Positions 1 to 8,105 of a stretch of DNA of 64,000 nt are shown here, piece by piece. Below the pieces are notes generated by a model, which had not been told where the DNA came from, did no database searches, and was given only the letters and a program-made list of their open reading frames with translations. Within the stretch, counting starts at the first letter, position 1. Each line of letters begins with the position of its first letter. Source of the stretch: Microbacterium ulmi (GTDB taxonomy: Bacteria; Actinomycetota; Actinomycetes; Actinomycetales; Microbacteriaceae); the NCBI RefSeq assembly GCF_011759705.1, contig NZ_JAAOZF010000001.1, forward strand, positions 248,001-312,000, in the 5' to 3' direction. The position numbers and the translations under genes are program-made.

Positions 1-2
1 TC

Positions 3-2186
3 CCGAAGACCGGCGCCGCGCTCGGGGCGAACGACGCGTCGCAGTGGCAGCTCTCGGTCGTGGGTGACGCCGAGGGCTCCTGGGCGTCGACTCCCGGCGA
101 CATCGGCTCGCCGGGAAGGAGCCGCTTCGCCGACGAGGGCGGCAGCGGCGGTCCCGCGTGGGCGAGCATCCGCATCAACGAGGTCTCTTCGGACAACGGC
201 AGCACGCCGGTCGGCGATGCGATCGAGCTGCACAACACCGGAGCCGCCGACGTCAGCATCGACGGGTGGCTGCAGACCGACAGCGGAGCGGCGAGCGGCG
301 CCACGACGTTCTCCGCACGCCTCCCCGACGGAACGGCGACGACGGTCGTCCCGGCGCACGGCTACGTGTACTTCGCCTCGACGAAGGGTCTCGGCAGCGG
401 CGGCGACGCCGTGAAGCTGTACCTGCCCGACGGTGCGAACGGCACCGCCGGCACGCTCGTGGACTCCGTCGAGTACACGGCGGGCGAGGCTGGGTCAGAC
501 GAGGGCAACGACTTCGGCGCCGGTGCGTTCGCACGCTGCCCGGACGGGACAGGGGGCTTCGTCTCGGTCTCCGGCAAGAGCTTCGGCGCGTCCAACGCGC
601 TTCCCTGCCAGACGCCCCTGACGAACCCGGCCGACGTGCCGACGCCGACGCTGCCCTGCCAGCCCGAGGCTCCGGATGCCGCGGCCGCACTCCCCGGAAC
701 GGCCCTTCCCCCGACCGCGTGGCCTGGCTCCCCCGCCGTCACGATCGCCGACGCGCAGTGCGCGTGGACGACCTCGACCGGTCCGGAGGGGCGCGACGTC
801 AGCGGCCTGGTCTTCGACCCGAGCGACGCGAACGTCATGTACGCCGTCAAGAACAAGAGCTGGGTCTTCCGCCTGGTCAAGCAGGGCGGGCTCTGGGTGC
901 CCGACACGAGCAACGGCTGGGGCGCCGGCAAGCAGATCTTCTTCCCCGGCAGCACCGACTCGGCGACCAACCAGCCCGACACGGAGGGGCTCACGATCGG
1001 CCCAGACGGCGCGCTCTACGTCACGACCGAGCGCAACAACCAGGCGAACGACATCCCCCTCAACTCGATCCTGCGCTTCGACCCGGGCCAGTCCGGCACG
1101 CAGCTCGTCGCGACCGACGAGTGGAACCTGACGGCGGAGTTCCCCGAGCTGCACGCCGGGAACAGGACAGAGGCGAACCTCGGCTTCGAGGGCGTCACGT
1201 TCGTGCCCGACGCCTACCTGACGGCCAACGGGTTCGTCGACCAGTCCACCGGCACGACGTACGCGCCGGGCGCCTACCCGAGCCACGGCACGGGCCTGTA
1301 CTTCGCGGCCCTGGAGAACGACGGCAGGCTGTACGCGTACGCCCTCGACAGCGACCACGCCTTCCACCGCGTCGCCGTCGTCGACACGGGCATGGGTCAC
1401 GTCATGGACGTGCAGTTCGACGCCGGCACTCAGCGGATCTGGGCGCTGTGCGACAACACGTGCGGCGTCACGACGACCGTGCTCAAGGTGAGCTCGACCG
1501 GCACGATCGTGCCGGAGGCCGCATACAGCAGACCGGCCGGCCTGCCCGTCAACAACCTCGAGGGCTTCGCCCTCGCGCCCGACTCGACGTGCGTCGACGG
1601 CACGAGGGAGGTCCTGTGGTCGGATGACGGCATCTACGGCGACGGTCCCGGCAGCGCGACCGAGGGCCACGCGCTCTACAGCGGGCGGATCGACTGCGAT
1701 CTCGGCCTCGGCGATCAGGGCGTCCCGAAGGGACCGGATGCGTGGGACAGGACGAAGGTCTACGACACCGGGGATCGGGTGAGCTTCGGCGGCAAGGTCT
1801 TCGAGGCGCTGTGGTGGACCTCGGGCGAGACCCCTGGCACGAGCAGCAGCGGCGCCTGGGCCGAGATCGCGACGGCCGCCGACGGAACGGCGATCTGGAC
1901 GTCGTCGCGGATCTTCACGACCGGCGACACGGTCGTTCACCAGGGCAGGACCTTCACGGCGCTGTGGTGGACGCGTGGGCAGACGCCCGGCGGCGTCGGC
2001 GGTCCGTGGAGCGAGATCGTCGCCCCCACCATCCCCGGCGGCATCCCCGCGTGGAGTGCCGCGACCGTCTACAACGGCGGCGAGAAGGTGACCTATCAAG
2101 GCCGCACGTACCAGGCGCAGTGGTACTCAGCCGGAAGCGCTCCCTCGCCGACCGCGCAGTACGGGCCCTGGAAGCTCATCGGCTGA
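3..2186 (+). CDS. Secreted lamin-tail / phytase-like / CBM5-12 multidomain protein (5' incomplete)
   Basis: The frame is open from base 3, so the true start lies before the window; 727 residues are visible. First comes a lamin-tail (LTD) domain at about bases 160-600 (RINEVSSD ... DAIELHNTG, then a G-W strand pattern). Next is a beta-propeller-like region at about 770-1720 with GLVFDP, TEGLTIGPDGALYVTTERNN and NNLEGFALAPD, which recalls esterase-like phytase or SdiA-regulated proteins. At the end are three tandem chitin-binding-type CBM5/12 modules starting near 1741, 1891 and 2049, each with the pattern W-x-Y/F-x2-G-D/E-x-V ... A-x-W-W/Y. The whole suggests an exported protein that binds an insoluble polysaccharide and may act on a phosphate or ester substrate. 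The propeller function is inferred; the domain order is seen. No neighbour shares its strand. Confidence 0.8.
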   Translation, partial: PKTGAALGANDASQWQLSVVGDAEGSWASTPGDIGSPGRSRFADEGGSGGPAWASIRINEVSSDNGSTPVGDAIELHNTGAADVSIDGWLQTDSGAASGATTFSARLPDGTATTVVPAHGYVYFASTKGLGSGGDAVKLYLPDGANGTAGTLVDSVEYTAGEAGSDEGNDFGAGAFARCPDGTGGFVSVSGKSFGASNALPCQTPLTNPADVPTPTLPCQPEAPDAAAALPGTALPPTAWPGSPAVTIADAQCAWTTSTGPEGRDVSGLVFDPSDANVMYAVKNKSWVFRLVKQGGLWVPDTSNGWGAGKQIFFPGSTDSATNQPDTEGLTIGPDGALYVTTERNNQANDIPLNSILRFDPGQSGTQLVATDEWNLTAEFPELHAGNRTEANLGFEGVTFVPDAYLTANGFVDQSTGTTYAPGAYPSHGTGLYFAALENDGRLYAYALDSDHAFHRVAVVDTGMGHVMDVQFDAGTQRIWALCDNTCGVTTTVLKVSSTGTIVPEAAYSRPAGLPVNNLEGFALAPDSTCVDGTREVLWSDDGIYGDGPGSATEGHALYSGRIDCDLGLGDQGVPKGPDAWDRTKVYDTGDRVSFGGKVFEALWWTSGETPGTSSSGAWAEIATAADGTAIWTSSRIFTTGDTVVHQGRTFTALWWTRGQTPGGVGGPWSEIVAPTIPGGIPAWSAATVYNGGEKVTYQGRTYQAQWYSAGSAPSPTAQYGPWKLIG

Positions 2187-2263
2187 CGACGGCCTCGTCG
2201 CGGCGGAGGACATCCGGGGAGCTGACCCGGAACCACCGCGCGCCATCGCGGCCGGGGCCGTGA

Positions 2264-2503
2264 CTACTGCCGGGTCGTGACGATGCGCATGCGCTCCTCG
2301 GGACTGATGACGTGGTCGTAGCCGAACTCGGGCCGCACCTGGTGATCTCCCGCGGAGAGCGGGCGGTCGGCCCGGATGTGGGTCCGCTGCATCCCGAACC
2401 GGTCGCAGCAGAACGTCGGGCGGCCTTCATCCAGGTAGACGGACCAGCCGCCGAAGACGCCGCCCCGAGCCACGACGACGCCGCTCGTCCCGCCGTCGGA
2501 CCG
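2264..2503 (-). pseudogene. Arylsulfatase C-terminal remnant
   Basis: About 69-80 codons read GVVVARGGVFGGWSVYL, then a segment with FGMQRTHIRAD, AGDHQVR and EFGYD. This is the pattern found near the C-terminus of type I arylsulfatases (GGxFGGWxLY ... LxGxxRxxVxSxxPLPxGxHxVRxEFxYD). The match stops after EFGYD and an unrelated tail runs to a stop. The fragment begins directly after the TGA of the ArsR-type gene and has no catalytic N-terminal part (no CxPSR sulfatase motif). I read it as a deletion relic of a sulfatase gene, not a functional protein. Confidence 0.6.
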
Positions 2504-3085
2504 TCAGCTCGCCGGCGGCGCGAGCGCTGCGCGGCGATCCGTGGGATACAGACCCGTCACGAAGCCGTAGTCGCGCGTGCCTGTGCGCGGCATCGCGGAG
2601 AACTCCGCGACGAGGTCCATCACCCGCTGCCAGAACGTGTCGACGCGATCGTCGGGGATGCGGGCGTAGCGCAGCATCGCGCGCAGGTCGTCGTCGTGGT
2701 GCGCCGACGACGACTCGGCGGCCGCCGTGCTGAGCACGTTGGGGATGAGGGCGAGTTGATCGGGACCGATGTCGCCGACGTAGAAGATGCGCGCCGTGCG
2801 CCCGTAGAAGCGCTCCTCGATCGCACGCACGCGGCGGGTGCGGACGACCCTGAGCAGACCCGCGTCGACGAGCCGGTCGACGTGATAGGCGACCGTGCTC
2901 GGCGGTCGCTCGACGGCCGCGGCGAGTTCGCGGACCGTGGCAGCGCGTTCCAGGAGCAGGTCGACGAGCTCCCCTCGCAGCGGGTGGAACAGCGCCGACA
3001 GTTCGGCCGTCGACGCGACGATGCGCAGGTCCTCCCACTCGTAGTCGGGGCCTGACGGCTCGGCGCTCGATTCAATGCTCGACAT
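2504..3085 (-). CDS. ArsR-type winged-helix transcriptional regulator
   Basis: 193 residues. A winged-helix DNA-binding domain lies at about residues 28-85 (LSALFHPLRGELVDLLLERA, then the recognition helix PPSTVAYHVDRLVDAGLL). It is followed by a charged alpha-helical C-terminal half. The family is helix_turn_helix ArsR/HTH_20; no metal-binding cysteine cluster is visible, so an organic or protein signal is more likely than a metal. It is divergent from the acetyltransferase at 3149, and the 63-base gap holds a repeated octamer that could be its operator. Start ATG at 3085. Confidence 0.8.
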   Translation of the reverse strand: MSSIESSAEPSGPDYEWEDLRIVASTAELSALFHPLRGELVDLLLERAATVRELAAAVERPPSTVAYHVDRLVDAGLLRVVRTRRVRAIEERFYGRTARIFYVGDIGPDQLALIPNVLSTAAAESSSAHHDDDLRAMLRYARIPDDRVDTFWQRVMDLVAEFSAMPRTGTRDYGFVTGLYPTDRRAALAPPAS

Positions 3086-3148
3086 TTGTGGATCATTCCG
3101 ATAGCTTGATTGATCTATAGCTCTGGATCATACAGAGGATGCCGCGAT
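3086..3148. promoter_or_regulatory. Divergent promoter region with TGGATCAT direct repeats
   Basis: The octamer TGGATCAT occurs at 3089-3096 and again at 3124-3131, 35 bases apart, on either side of an AT-rich stretch containing ATAG...CTATAG. The short AT-rich gap between divergent ArsR-type and acetyltransferase genes suggests a shared operator/promoter. That the ArsR protein binds here is inference. Confidence 0.4.
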
Positions 3149-3763
3149 ATGTTCACGACGCGATTGCTGACCGAAGCGACCTGGCCCCAGTTCGCGCAGC
3201 TCGTCGAGGCGAACAACGGGGTGTGGGGCGGATGCTGGTGCATGGGCTTCCACCCCGAGGGCGTGGGCAGACCTGGGCAGACCGCAGAGAACAATCGCGC
3301 AGCCAAGCTCCGGCATGTCGTGGCCGGCAGCGCTCACCAGATCCTCGTCTACGACGGCGACCAGTGCGTCGGCTGGTGTCAGTTCGGTCGACCGCACGAG
3401 TTGCCGAACGTGAAGAATCGGCGCAGGTACGAGGACGAGTCCGACATCCGGCCGGACTGGCGCATCGGATGCGTGTTCACGACCTCCCGGCGACGAGGCA
3501 GCGGCATCGCCTCGGCGGCCGTGCGCGCAGCACTCGACGAGATCGGCAAGGCCGGCGGCGGAGTCGTCGAAGCGTACCCCGAGCAGACCGAAGGCCGACC
3601 GCCCCAGCGCGGAGCGTACCTGCACACCGGGCCCGAGGAGCTGTTCGCCCGCTACGGGTTCACGCGTGTCCGGCAGATCGCCAAGTGGCGCTGGGTGATG
3701 CGCGCAGAGATTCCTGCGGGCGCAGGTGCCCACGAGGAGGCTCTTCGCGAGCGGTGGTCCTAG
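3149..3763 (+). CDS. GNAT-family N-acetyltransferase
   Basis: 204 residues from the ATG at 3149 (AGAGGA about ten bases upstream); an earlier in-frame start at 3110 would lie inside the promoter gap. The core shows a GNAT layout: a substrate-side N-terminal part rich in Cys/Trp (VWGGCWCMGF), a central strand with VGWCQFG, the acetyl-CoA pyrophosphate loop (VFTTSRRRGSGIASAAVRAALDEI, an R/Q-x2-G-x-G/A variant) and a late beta-bulge segment ending in YGFTRV. Predicted to move acetyl from acetyl-CoA to an amine; the substrate is unknown. Its divergent ArsR-type neighbour probably controls it. It lies just left of the integrated island. Confidence 0.8.
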   Translation: MFTTRLLTEATWPQFAQLVEANNGVWGGCWCMGFHPEGVGRPGQTAENNRAAKLRHVVAGSAHQILVYDGDQCVGWCQFGRPHELPNVKNRRRYEDESDIRPDWRIGCVFTTSRRRGSGIASAAVRAALDEIGKAGGGVVEAYPEQTEGRPPQRGAYLHTGPEELFARYGFTRVRQIAKWRWVMRAEIPAGAGAHEEALRERWS

Positions 3764-3877
3764 GCGACGCGCTCGATCTCTCCCGGTCGCCAGGTCTTGT
3801 CGAACCAGGGTCCGCCTCGGCAGGGACAGCGGGTCGAAGTGAGGGAAACGTCGGTCCGCGGTAGAGAAGGACCGGGT

Positions 3878-3897
3878 TGCGCTGGAGGGGACTCGGA
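3878..3897 (-). repeat. Degenerate tRNA-Arg 3'-end copy (candidate left attachment site)
   Basis: On the minus strand this reads TCCGAGTCCCCTCCAGCGCA. The tRNA-Arg 3' end reads TTCGAGTCCCTCCAGGGGCA. They share CGAGTCC, CTCCAG and the final CA in order, with a few substitutions and one indel. Part of the match (the T-arm) is common to all tRNAs, so chance or another tRNA relic cannot be excluded. Confidence 0.35.
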
Positions 3898-4008
3898 CAC
3901 GTTTTGAGCATTGTGCTCTGCGACACCGAACGACAAGTTCCGCGGAATTACGCGGGTTCGAGAGTCGAACGGTATCGTGCGACGTCCGAAACAGCCCGCG
4001 GCGAATAG

Positions 4009-4086
4009 AATGCGGCCAAAATGCGGGCAAGAATCACCTGTCATGGAGCCTGTTCCGGCCCATGCCAGAATCGAATGCGGCCAAGA
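4009..4086 (+). repeat. AATGCGGCCAA repeats, left copies (possible integrase arm sites)
   Basis: AATGCGGCCAA is followed directly by AATGCGGGCAAGAA at 4009-4033; a further AATGCGGCCAAGA is at 4074-4086. The 13-mer at 4074-4086 is identical to 26828-26840 next to the integrase remnant. Short direct repeats flanking the core site at both ends are typical of arm-type sites of tyrosine integrases; the role here is inferred. Confidence 0.5.
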
Positions 4087-4191
4087 CTGCATTGACCACG
4101 GCGTGACGGGGCCAGTCTTGGGCGATCTGCCCGCATCGAAGCGCATTGCTTGGCAATGTGCACAGATGCAGCTTGATGCGGGTCGTTGGCG

Positions 4192-4806
4192 TCAGTGCGC
4201 GTGCGAGGGGCCTGACGGAGAGCCCGGGAACTGGTGCGGGCGGGTCCGCTGCTCTTCGTCGGCGCGCATCCGCTTGTAGGTCTCGCGGGTGATGAGGTCC
4301 TCCGCGAGCCCGGCTTCGCGAGCCCGCGCCATCATCCGCGTGGCCGTGCTGACGCTTACGCCGAGCTGATCTGCAACGAGCTTGAGCGGCGCGATGTTCA
4401 CCGTGGTCGCGATCCGGTACAGCCTCACCGCCTCAAGGACGGTCTCGCCGTACTCGCGATCCGATGCGTGTGCCCGCACGTCGGCGAGATACTCGCTCAG
4501 CTTCATCGACGGCCCCTCGCCGCGCTGCACCGTGACCAACTGCAGCGCAGACCGCTGGACGATCTGGAGGACACTCACGTCCCGCAGCGAGGCGGCGGTG
4601 ACTTCCTCGCCCTCTCGCGTCCGATCCACTCGGACGGATGCGGCGACCGACCGTCGCAGCTGCTGGTCGTAGACCACGCCCACACGGATCGCACCCAGAT
4701 TGTCGGGCTCGCCCGTCGCGACGGCATCCCATCTTGACGGCATGTGGACGCCGTCTCCGACATGGATCCGTTCGGGGTCGATCGCTTCGAGGAAGAGCTC
4801 GCTCAC
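4192..4806 (-). CDS. Helix-turn-helix regulator of the mobile element (uncharacterised family)
   Basis: About 204 residues from the GTG at 4806 (VSELFLEAIDPERIHVGDG...); a longer ATG start at 4848 is possible but overlaps an operator-like repeat. The C-terminal third contains a helix-turn-helix (LKLVADQLGVSVSTATRMMARAREAGL); the N-terminal two thirds are mixed alpha/beta without a recognised domain. Proteins of this type occur beside excisionases on actinobacterial integrative elements, to my knowledge without an assigned function. It is divergent from the excisionase remnant across a gap carrying three TTGCTCAC motifs, so it may be the element's repressor. Confidence 0.6.
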   Translation of the reverse strand: MSELFLEAIDPERIHVGDGVHMPSRWDAVATGEPDNLGAIRVGVVYDQQLRRSVAASVRVDRTREGEEVTAASLRDVSVLQIVQRSALQLVTVQRGEGPSMKLSEYLADVRAHASDREYGETVLEAVRLYRIATTVNIAPLKLVADQLGVSVSTATRMMARAREAGLAEDLITRETYKRMRADEEQRTRPHQFPGSPSGPSHAH

Positions 4807-4835
4807 ACCAGCGAGTGTCCCACGACTCGGACAAA

Positions 4836-4907
4836 GTGAGCAATTCATGTCGCGCTTTGCTCACGAAGAGAGTACGGTGTGCACAAGCGATGTCACGCAT
4901 TGCTCAC
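4836..4907. promoter_or_regulatory. Three TTGCTCAC operator-like motifs between regulator and excisionase
   Basis: The octamer TTGCTCAC is present at 4857-4864 and 4900-4907, and inverted (GTGAGCAA) at 4836-4843. A perfect palindrome TGTGCACA lies at 4878-4885. Such spaced copies in a divergent gap look like a binding region for the neighbouring HTH protein. Confidence 0.5.
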
Positions 4908-4922
4908 GGGAAGGAGAAGGCA

Positions 4923-5133
4923 ATGAACAAGTCCGCGAACTCGCTCGCACTGGCGATGGAGGAGGCCGCCAAGCTGGTCGGTGTCGACTACCGCACGATC
5001 AAGCCTCGGCGAGCGCGACGCGGAACGGCTCGGCTCGGCATCGAGAGCGGGACGATCCCCACGGTCCAGCTCGGCCCGCGACGGATGATCCCCCCGCGTG
5101 CCGCTGCTGCGCGCCTTCGGCGTCGACGCCTGA
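4923..5133 (+). pseudogene. Excisionase-like small DNA-binding protein, frameshifted
   Basis: Start ATG at 4923 follows a strong ribosome site (GGAAGGAGAAGG). The N-terminal part (LALAMEEAAKLVGVDYRTIK) and the later GIESGTIPTVQLGPRRMIP are the helix and wing of a MerR/excisionase-type DNA-binding domain. Between them lies an unusual basic insert of about 11 residues (PRRARRGTARL). The frame is lost in a run of six C at 5090-5095: reading with five C restores RMIPRVPLLRAFGVDA and a stop at 5131-5133, the usual end of this family. As written, the frame runs on to 5168. Either a true frameshift in a decaying element or a homopolymer sequencing error. Confidence 0.6.
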
Positions 5134-5354
5134 AAGCGGCGCGACGGGCGGTGCAGCTCAGCGTCTAAGCAGGAAGCAGGCACGGCGCGATCCGAAAGCG
5201 TGCGGCCAGCGGGAGCCGCTCCCTCGTAGGGGTTTGCTCAAAGCGCTGGCTCGAGTCGGGTGGCCGCACTATGCGCTGGGAAAGGCGCGAGCGAGTTGGG
5301 TGTGGATGAGGTCGACGTCGACTAGCTGCGGCGGCGCGTCCATCAGGCGCTGGA

Positions 5355-6068
5355 CTAGCAGGCGGGCCACAGAACATGGACACCATCGAGGCAGAAGGAG
5401 CCGCCGATCAATGGCCAGTCGGCTTCGAGAAGGCACAGCACGCCGGTCATTGGAGGCACGGTTTCTCCGAGCGCCGCAGTCACTCGTTGGACCTGGGACT
5501 GCACACCTTGGACAAGCTTGGTGCCGTCCCGTCCGCCGATACGCAGAGACTCCACACGCGGCCGGATGATGCCGCCTTCAACCCGCAGCGCGGGACGCTT
5601 ACCCACCGCTTCGCGTCGATCACCCAGACCCCAGGCGGGCCGATCACAATGTGGTCTATGTTCGCTCGGGTGCCTCGGATGCGGCGGTCATGCAGGACCG
5701 GAAGGTGTCAGGCAGGTTGGTGAGACGCCGCGCCAGGAGCTCTTCGCCGACGGCGCCACGTTCCCAAGCCTTCGTGCTCTGCGGGTCATCAGTGAGCGCG
5801 AGGATCAGCCCGCCGAGCTTCGGATAGTCGGTACGTATCCGCAGTTCCCGATTGTCTCGGCGGCGCTCGTATTCGCGTCGCGCGGGGCCCCAGCCTCGCC
5901 TGGGTCCACACCCGTGACCTCGACCGCGCAGTCGATACAGCGGACGGTTTTCGAGCCGCGCTCGTAGACCGCTTCCTCGCCTGCGGAAATCTGCCGGGTG
6001 CAGAGCCGGCACGTCCCGGCGTACCGCAGCCGCACGCGTTTGTCGTCCGGCCCCAGTTCCAGCGTCAC
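5355..6068 (-). pseudogene. NERD (nuclease-related domain) protein, multiply frameshifted
   Basis: Three frames must be joined. The N-terminus from 6068 has a two-CxxC zinc-finger-like part (LRYAGTCRLCTRQISAG ... VRCIDC). It continues near 5880 in another frame (REYERRRDN ... KLGGLILALTDDPQSTKAWERGAVGEELLARRL). Then RANIDHIVIGPPGVWVIDAK appears near 5650 in a third frame, and RPALRVEGGIIRPRVE through VLCLLEADWPLIGGSF runs to 5355. The IDH...GVWVIDAK and DADWPL-like motifs are characteristic of the NERD superfamily, a restriction-endonuclease-like fold. At least three frameshifts make it non-functional. It is a different NERD subtype from the intact one at 10825. Confidence 0.65.
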
Positions 6069-6094
6069 GACGCGAACGTACCAGCCCGGTTCGC

Positions 6095-6547
6095 CTAGAG
6101 ATTGCCGAACATGAGTCGGTAGCAGTGCACGAACTGAATCGTGTGGCGGGTCTTGTTGATGTAGTTCTGCGTGAGTTGCTCAAGTTCCTCGTAGTCCAAG
6201 TCCTCCTCGTCGCAGATCTCACGAAAGTCTTCGAGTTCGACCCGAAAGTCCTCAAGCATTCCTGCGTGGACTTCGTCTTCGCTGTAACCGCGCCAGTTCC
6301 ACACGTCAACGGCGATTTGGCGGTCGCGGATCCGGTGGCACATCACGCAGAGCGGGCCGTAGTCCGCCGGATCCGGTGAGTCGCGAACCATGCTGGAACT
6401 CCCTCGCAGAGTCCCTTCAAGTTCTACTGGCTATGTGTTCCGATATGCCCAGTGCGCTGCCGGGTCGCCGCAGTTTAGGCACGAATGCGTCGATGCGGGG
6501 CCGCGGACACGACGGATGTTGTGGTGGGCCTGCTCGTAAGTGACCAA
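6095..6547 (-). pseudogene. HNH-endonuclease-like small protein interrupted by an in-frame TAG
   Basis: A single frame begins at a TTG at 6547 (GGAGAGG upstream) with TYEQAHHNIRRVRGPASTHSC. It continues through CLNCGDPAAHWAYRNT, meets one TAG, and goes on in the same frame with a PADYGPLCVMCHRIRD segment. Two CxxC pairs spaced like this, with AHWAY between and a CH at the second pair, match small phage-type HNH/treble-clef endonucleases. The downstream half could also be translated alone from the ATG at 6391, which has its own GAGGGAG. It could be a pseudogene, a single-base error, or two separate small zinc-binding peptides. Confidence 0.5.
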
Positions 6548-6716
6548 GACGCCCTCTCCGTAAGAAGGGCAATACCGGCGGAGATCTCGATATCGGAGGT
6601 GTCTCGGCCGATGGCGCGACCGTGGTCCGCTATCGCGCAACGTTTCGCACGCAGTGGATCGGAGTCGATCCCTATTCGTGCATAGCGCGGTAGGGAGCCG
6701 GACCGAGGGCGAAACA

Positions 6717-8105
6717 TCACGACGAGTTGAAGCTCGACGCAATGTCGGGATCTGTGTCGGAACCCACGGCGTTCTGGGACTGGCCGGGCCACAACGCTAC
6801 GGATTGCCGGTATTCGGTGGCCTCAGCGTCTTCGCGGAACTCGAGGATGTTGCCGACCTTCTGGAGAAGCACATCACGCACTTCGGCTGGAGTGGTGAAG
6901 AAGAACTCCTTGCGCGTGTTCGCTCGGTTGAGCGCCCGGTCCGCGAAGTGGCGATGCAGTTCGGCCTCCAACGACACGGCATCCTCGGAAAAGTACAGCG
7001 CGTGGGTGTCGAACCGGAATGGGACTGAGGCGCCCCCCAACTCATAGATCCGCTCTCTGGGCTCAAGTCGGCGAGTGAGCCCGATCTTCACGACGTCAGG
7101 GCCGAAAGCGCCCTCGTTCGAGATGACGTAGACGTATCCAGCGCGGATGTTCGCGGCGCGGTAGTCGTTCAGGGCGATCGCCGCGTCAACGTCGTTGAGC
7201 CGCGCGATGAGCCCGAGATCGTCTTCACCCTTGGCTCTGAGCGCGTCGAGCATGTTCGCCAGGTGTGCGCGTTCTTTGTCGAGTCGGGCGCGCTCCTCCG
7301 CAAGTTCCTTCTCCACGCGACGTTCCTCACGGAGACGCGCCCTTTCGTCGCGTTCGGCCTCGCGTTCCTCTTGCTTCTTCATGAGCCAGTCCGCTGTCAG
7401 TTCAACTTCCTCGACGCGGAGGCTGTGAAAATTGTCGCTGATGCGCATCTCCATGAGGCTTCCCAGCTTGGCGATCGCGTTGCGCGAGGCCTCCAGTCGG
7501 CGTTTCGAGGTGACGACGTTGCCGAGCCGGAGTGAGCGAATGGAATTGTCGGCTTCTGAGTTGTATGCCCGGAGCATCAGTTTCGCCAGGTCGTCGGTCA
7601 TCCGGCGTCCTTGCGCGAGTGAGTTGTTGAACGTGAACATCTCGGACTTGATGATCGCTCGCCCAGACTTGACCAGGTCTGCGATGCGCGACTCTAGTTC
7701 GGTCAGGCGGTCTCGGTAGGCGGCGGCTGTCTCGAGCGGGTGGTGGTAGCGGTAGATGCCGACGTCCTGGAGCACTCGCGCGTCGCTCAACTCGACGTAG
7801 TCGTCGGCACGCAACTGGGACAGTTGCGCCTGGAGCGCTGCGTTCTCCGCTTCCAGATAGCTGACACGGCTCGCAGCGGTTGGTGCCGAATCGATCGCTA
7901 CCGACTCCTCGGTGCTGTTCGCCGGCGGAGTGGGCACGGGTTCAGCGGTTTCGGCCGAGGCATCGGTCGTCGGAATCCATAGGACCCACCCCGTGGGTGG
8001 CTCTGGCCAGTTCGGATCTGGCGTCCAACCCGCAGGCGGTACCCATCCCGTTGGTGGTTTCGGCCAACCAGGAGGAGGGTTGAAGGTCAGATTCGAGGCC
8101 GACAT
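6717..8105 (-). CDS. DUF4041 - T5orf172/GIY-YIG nuclease (SNIPE-like anti-phage protein)
   Basis: 462 residues. The N-terminal 50 carry Pro-Trp repeats (PPGWPKPPTGW, PPAGWTPDPNWP). A coiled coil follows at about 85-100. The DUF4041 domain covers about 105-240, with YRYHHPLE, FNNSLAQGRRM and LMLRAYNSEADN as hallmark stretches. A charged coiled coil runs at about 230-300. The C-terminal domain, about 310-420, is T5orf172/MUG113 of the GIY-YIG superfamily: GYVYVISNEGAFG, DVVKIGLTRRLEPRERI, and a late glutamate in SLEAELHRHF. DUF4041-GIY-YIG proteins have been described as surface-associated nucleases that cut phage DNA on entry (SNIPE); unlike those, no transmembrane segment is visible here. It overlaps the upstream gene by an ATGA junction, so the two are translationally coupled. 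Confidence 0.8.
   Translation of the reverse strand: MSASNLTFNPPPGWPKPPTGWVPPAGWTPDPNWPEPPTGWVLWIPTTDASAETAEPVPTPPANSTEESVAIDSAPTAASRVSYLEAENAALQAQLSQLRADDYVELSDARVLQDVGIYRYHHPLETAAAYRDRLTELESRIADLVKSGRAIIKSEMFTFNNSLAQGRRMTDDLAKLMLRAYNSEADNSIRSLRLGNVVTSKRRLEASRNAIAKLGSLMEMRISDNFHSLRVEEVELTADWLMKKQEEREAERDERARLREERRVEKELAEERARLDKERAHLANMLDALRAKGEDDLGLIARLNDVDAAIALNDYRAANIRAGYVYVISNEGAFGPDVVKIGLTRRLEPRERIYELGGASVPFRFDTHALYFSEDAVSLEAELHRHFADRALNRANTRKEFFFTTPAEVRDVLLQKVGNILEFREDAEATEYRQSVALWPGQSQNAVGSDTDPDIASSFNSS

Larger units (their letters stand above)
3764..4191. other. Intergenic stretch containing the probable left border of the island
   Basis: No convincing coding region in 428 bases. It holds a tRNA-3'-end-like 20-mer at 3878-3897 and three copies of an AATGCGGCCAA-type sequence (4009-4033, 4074-4086) that recurs beside the tRNA-Arg gene at the other end. 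Local composition is clearly more AT-rich than the sequence to the left. I take it as the left junction of the integrative element. Confidence 0.4.

Noticed and set aside
495..2099. Long antisense reading frame opposite the lamin-tail/CBM protein
   Set aside because: Arg/Val/Asp-rich mirror of a high-GC gene; no domain, no ribosome site, and the sense frame has clear domains.
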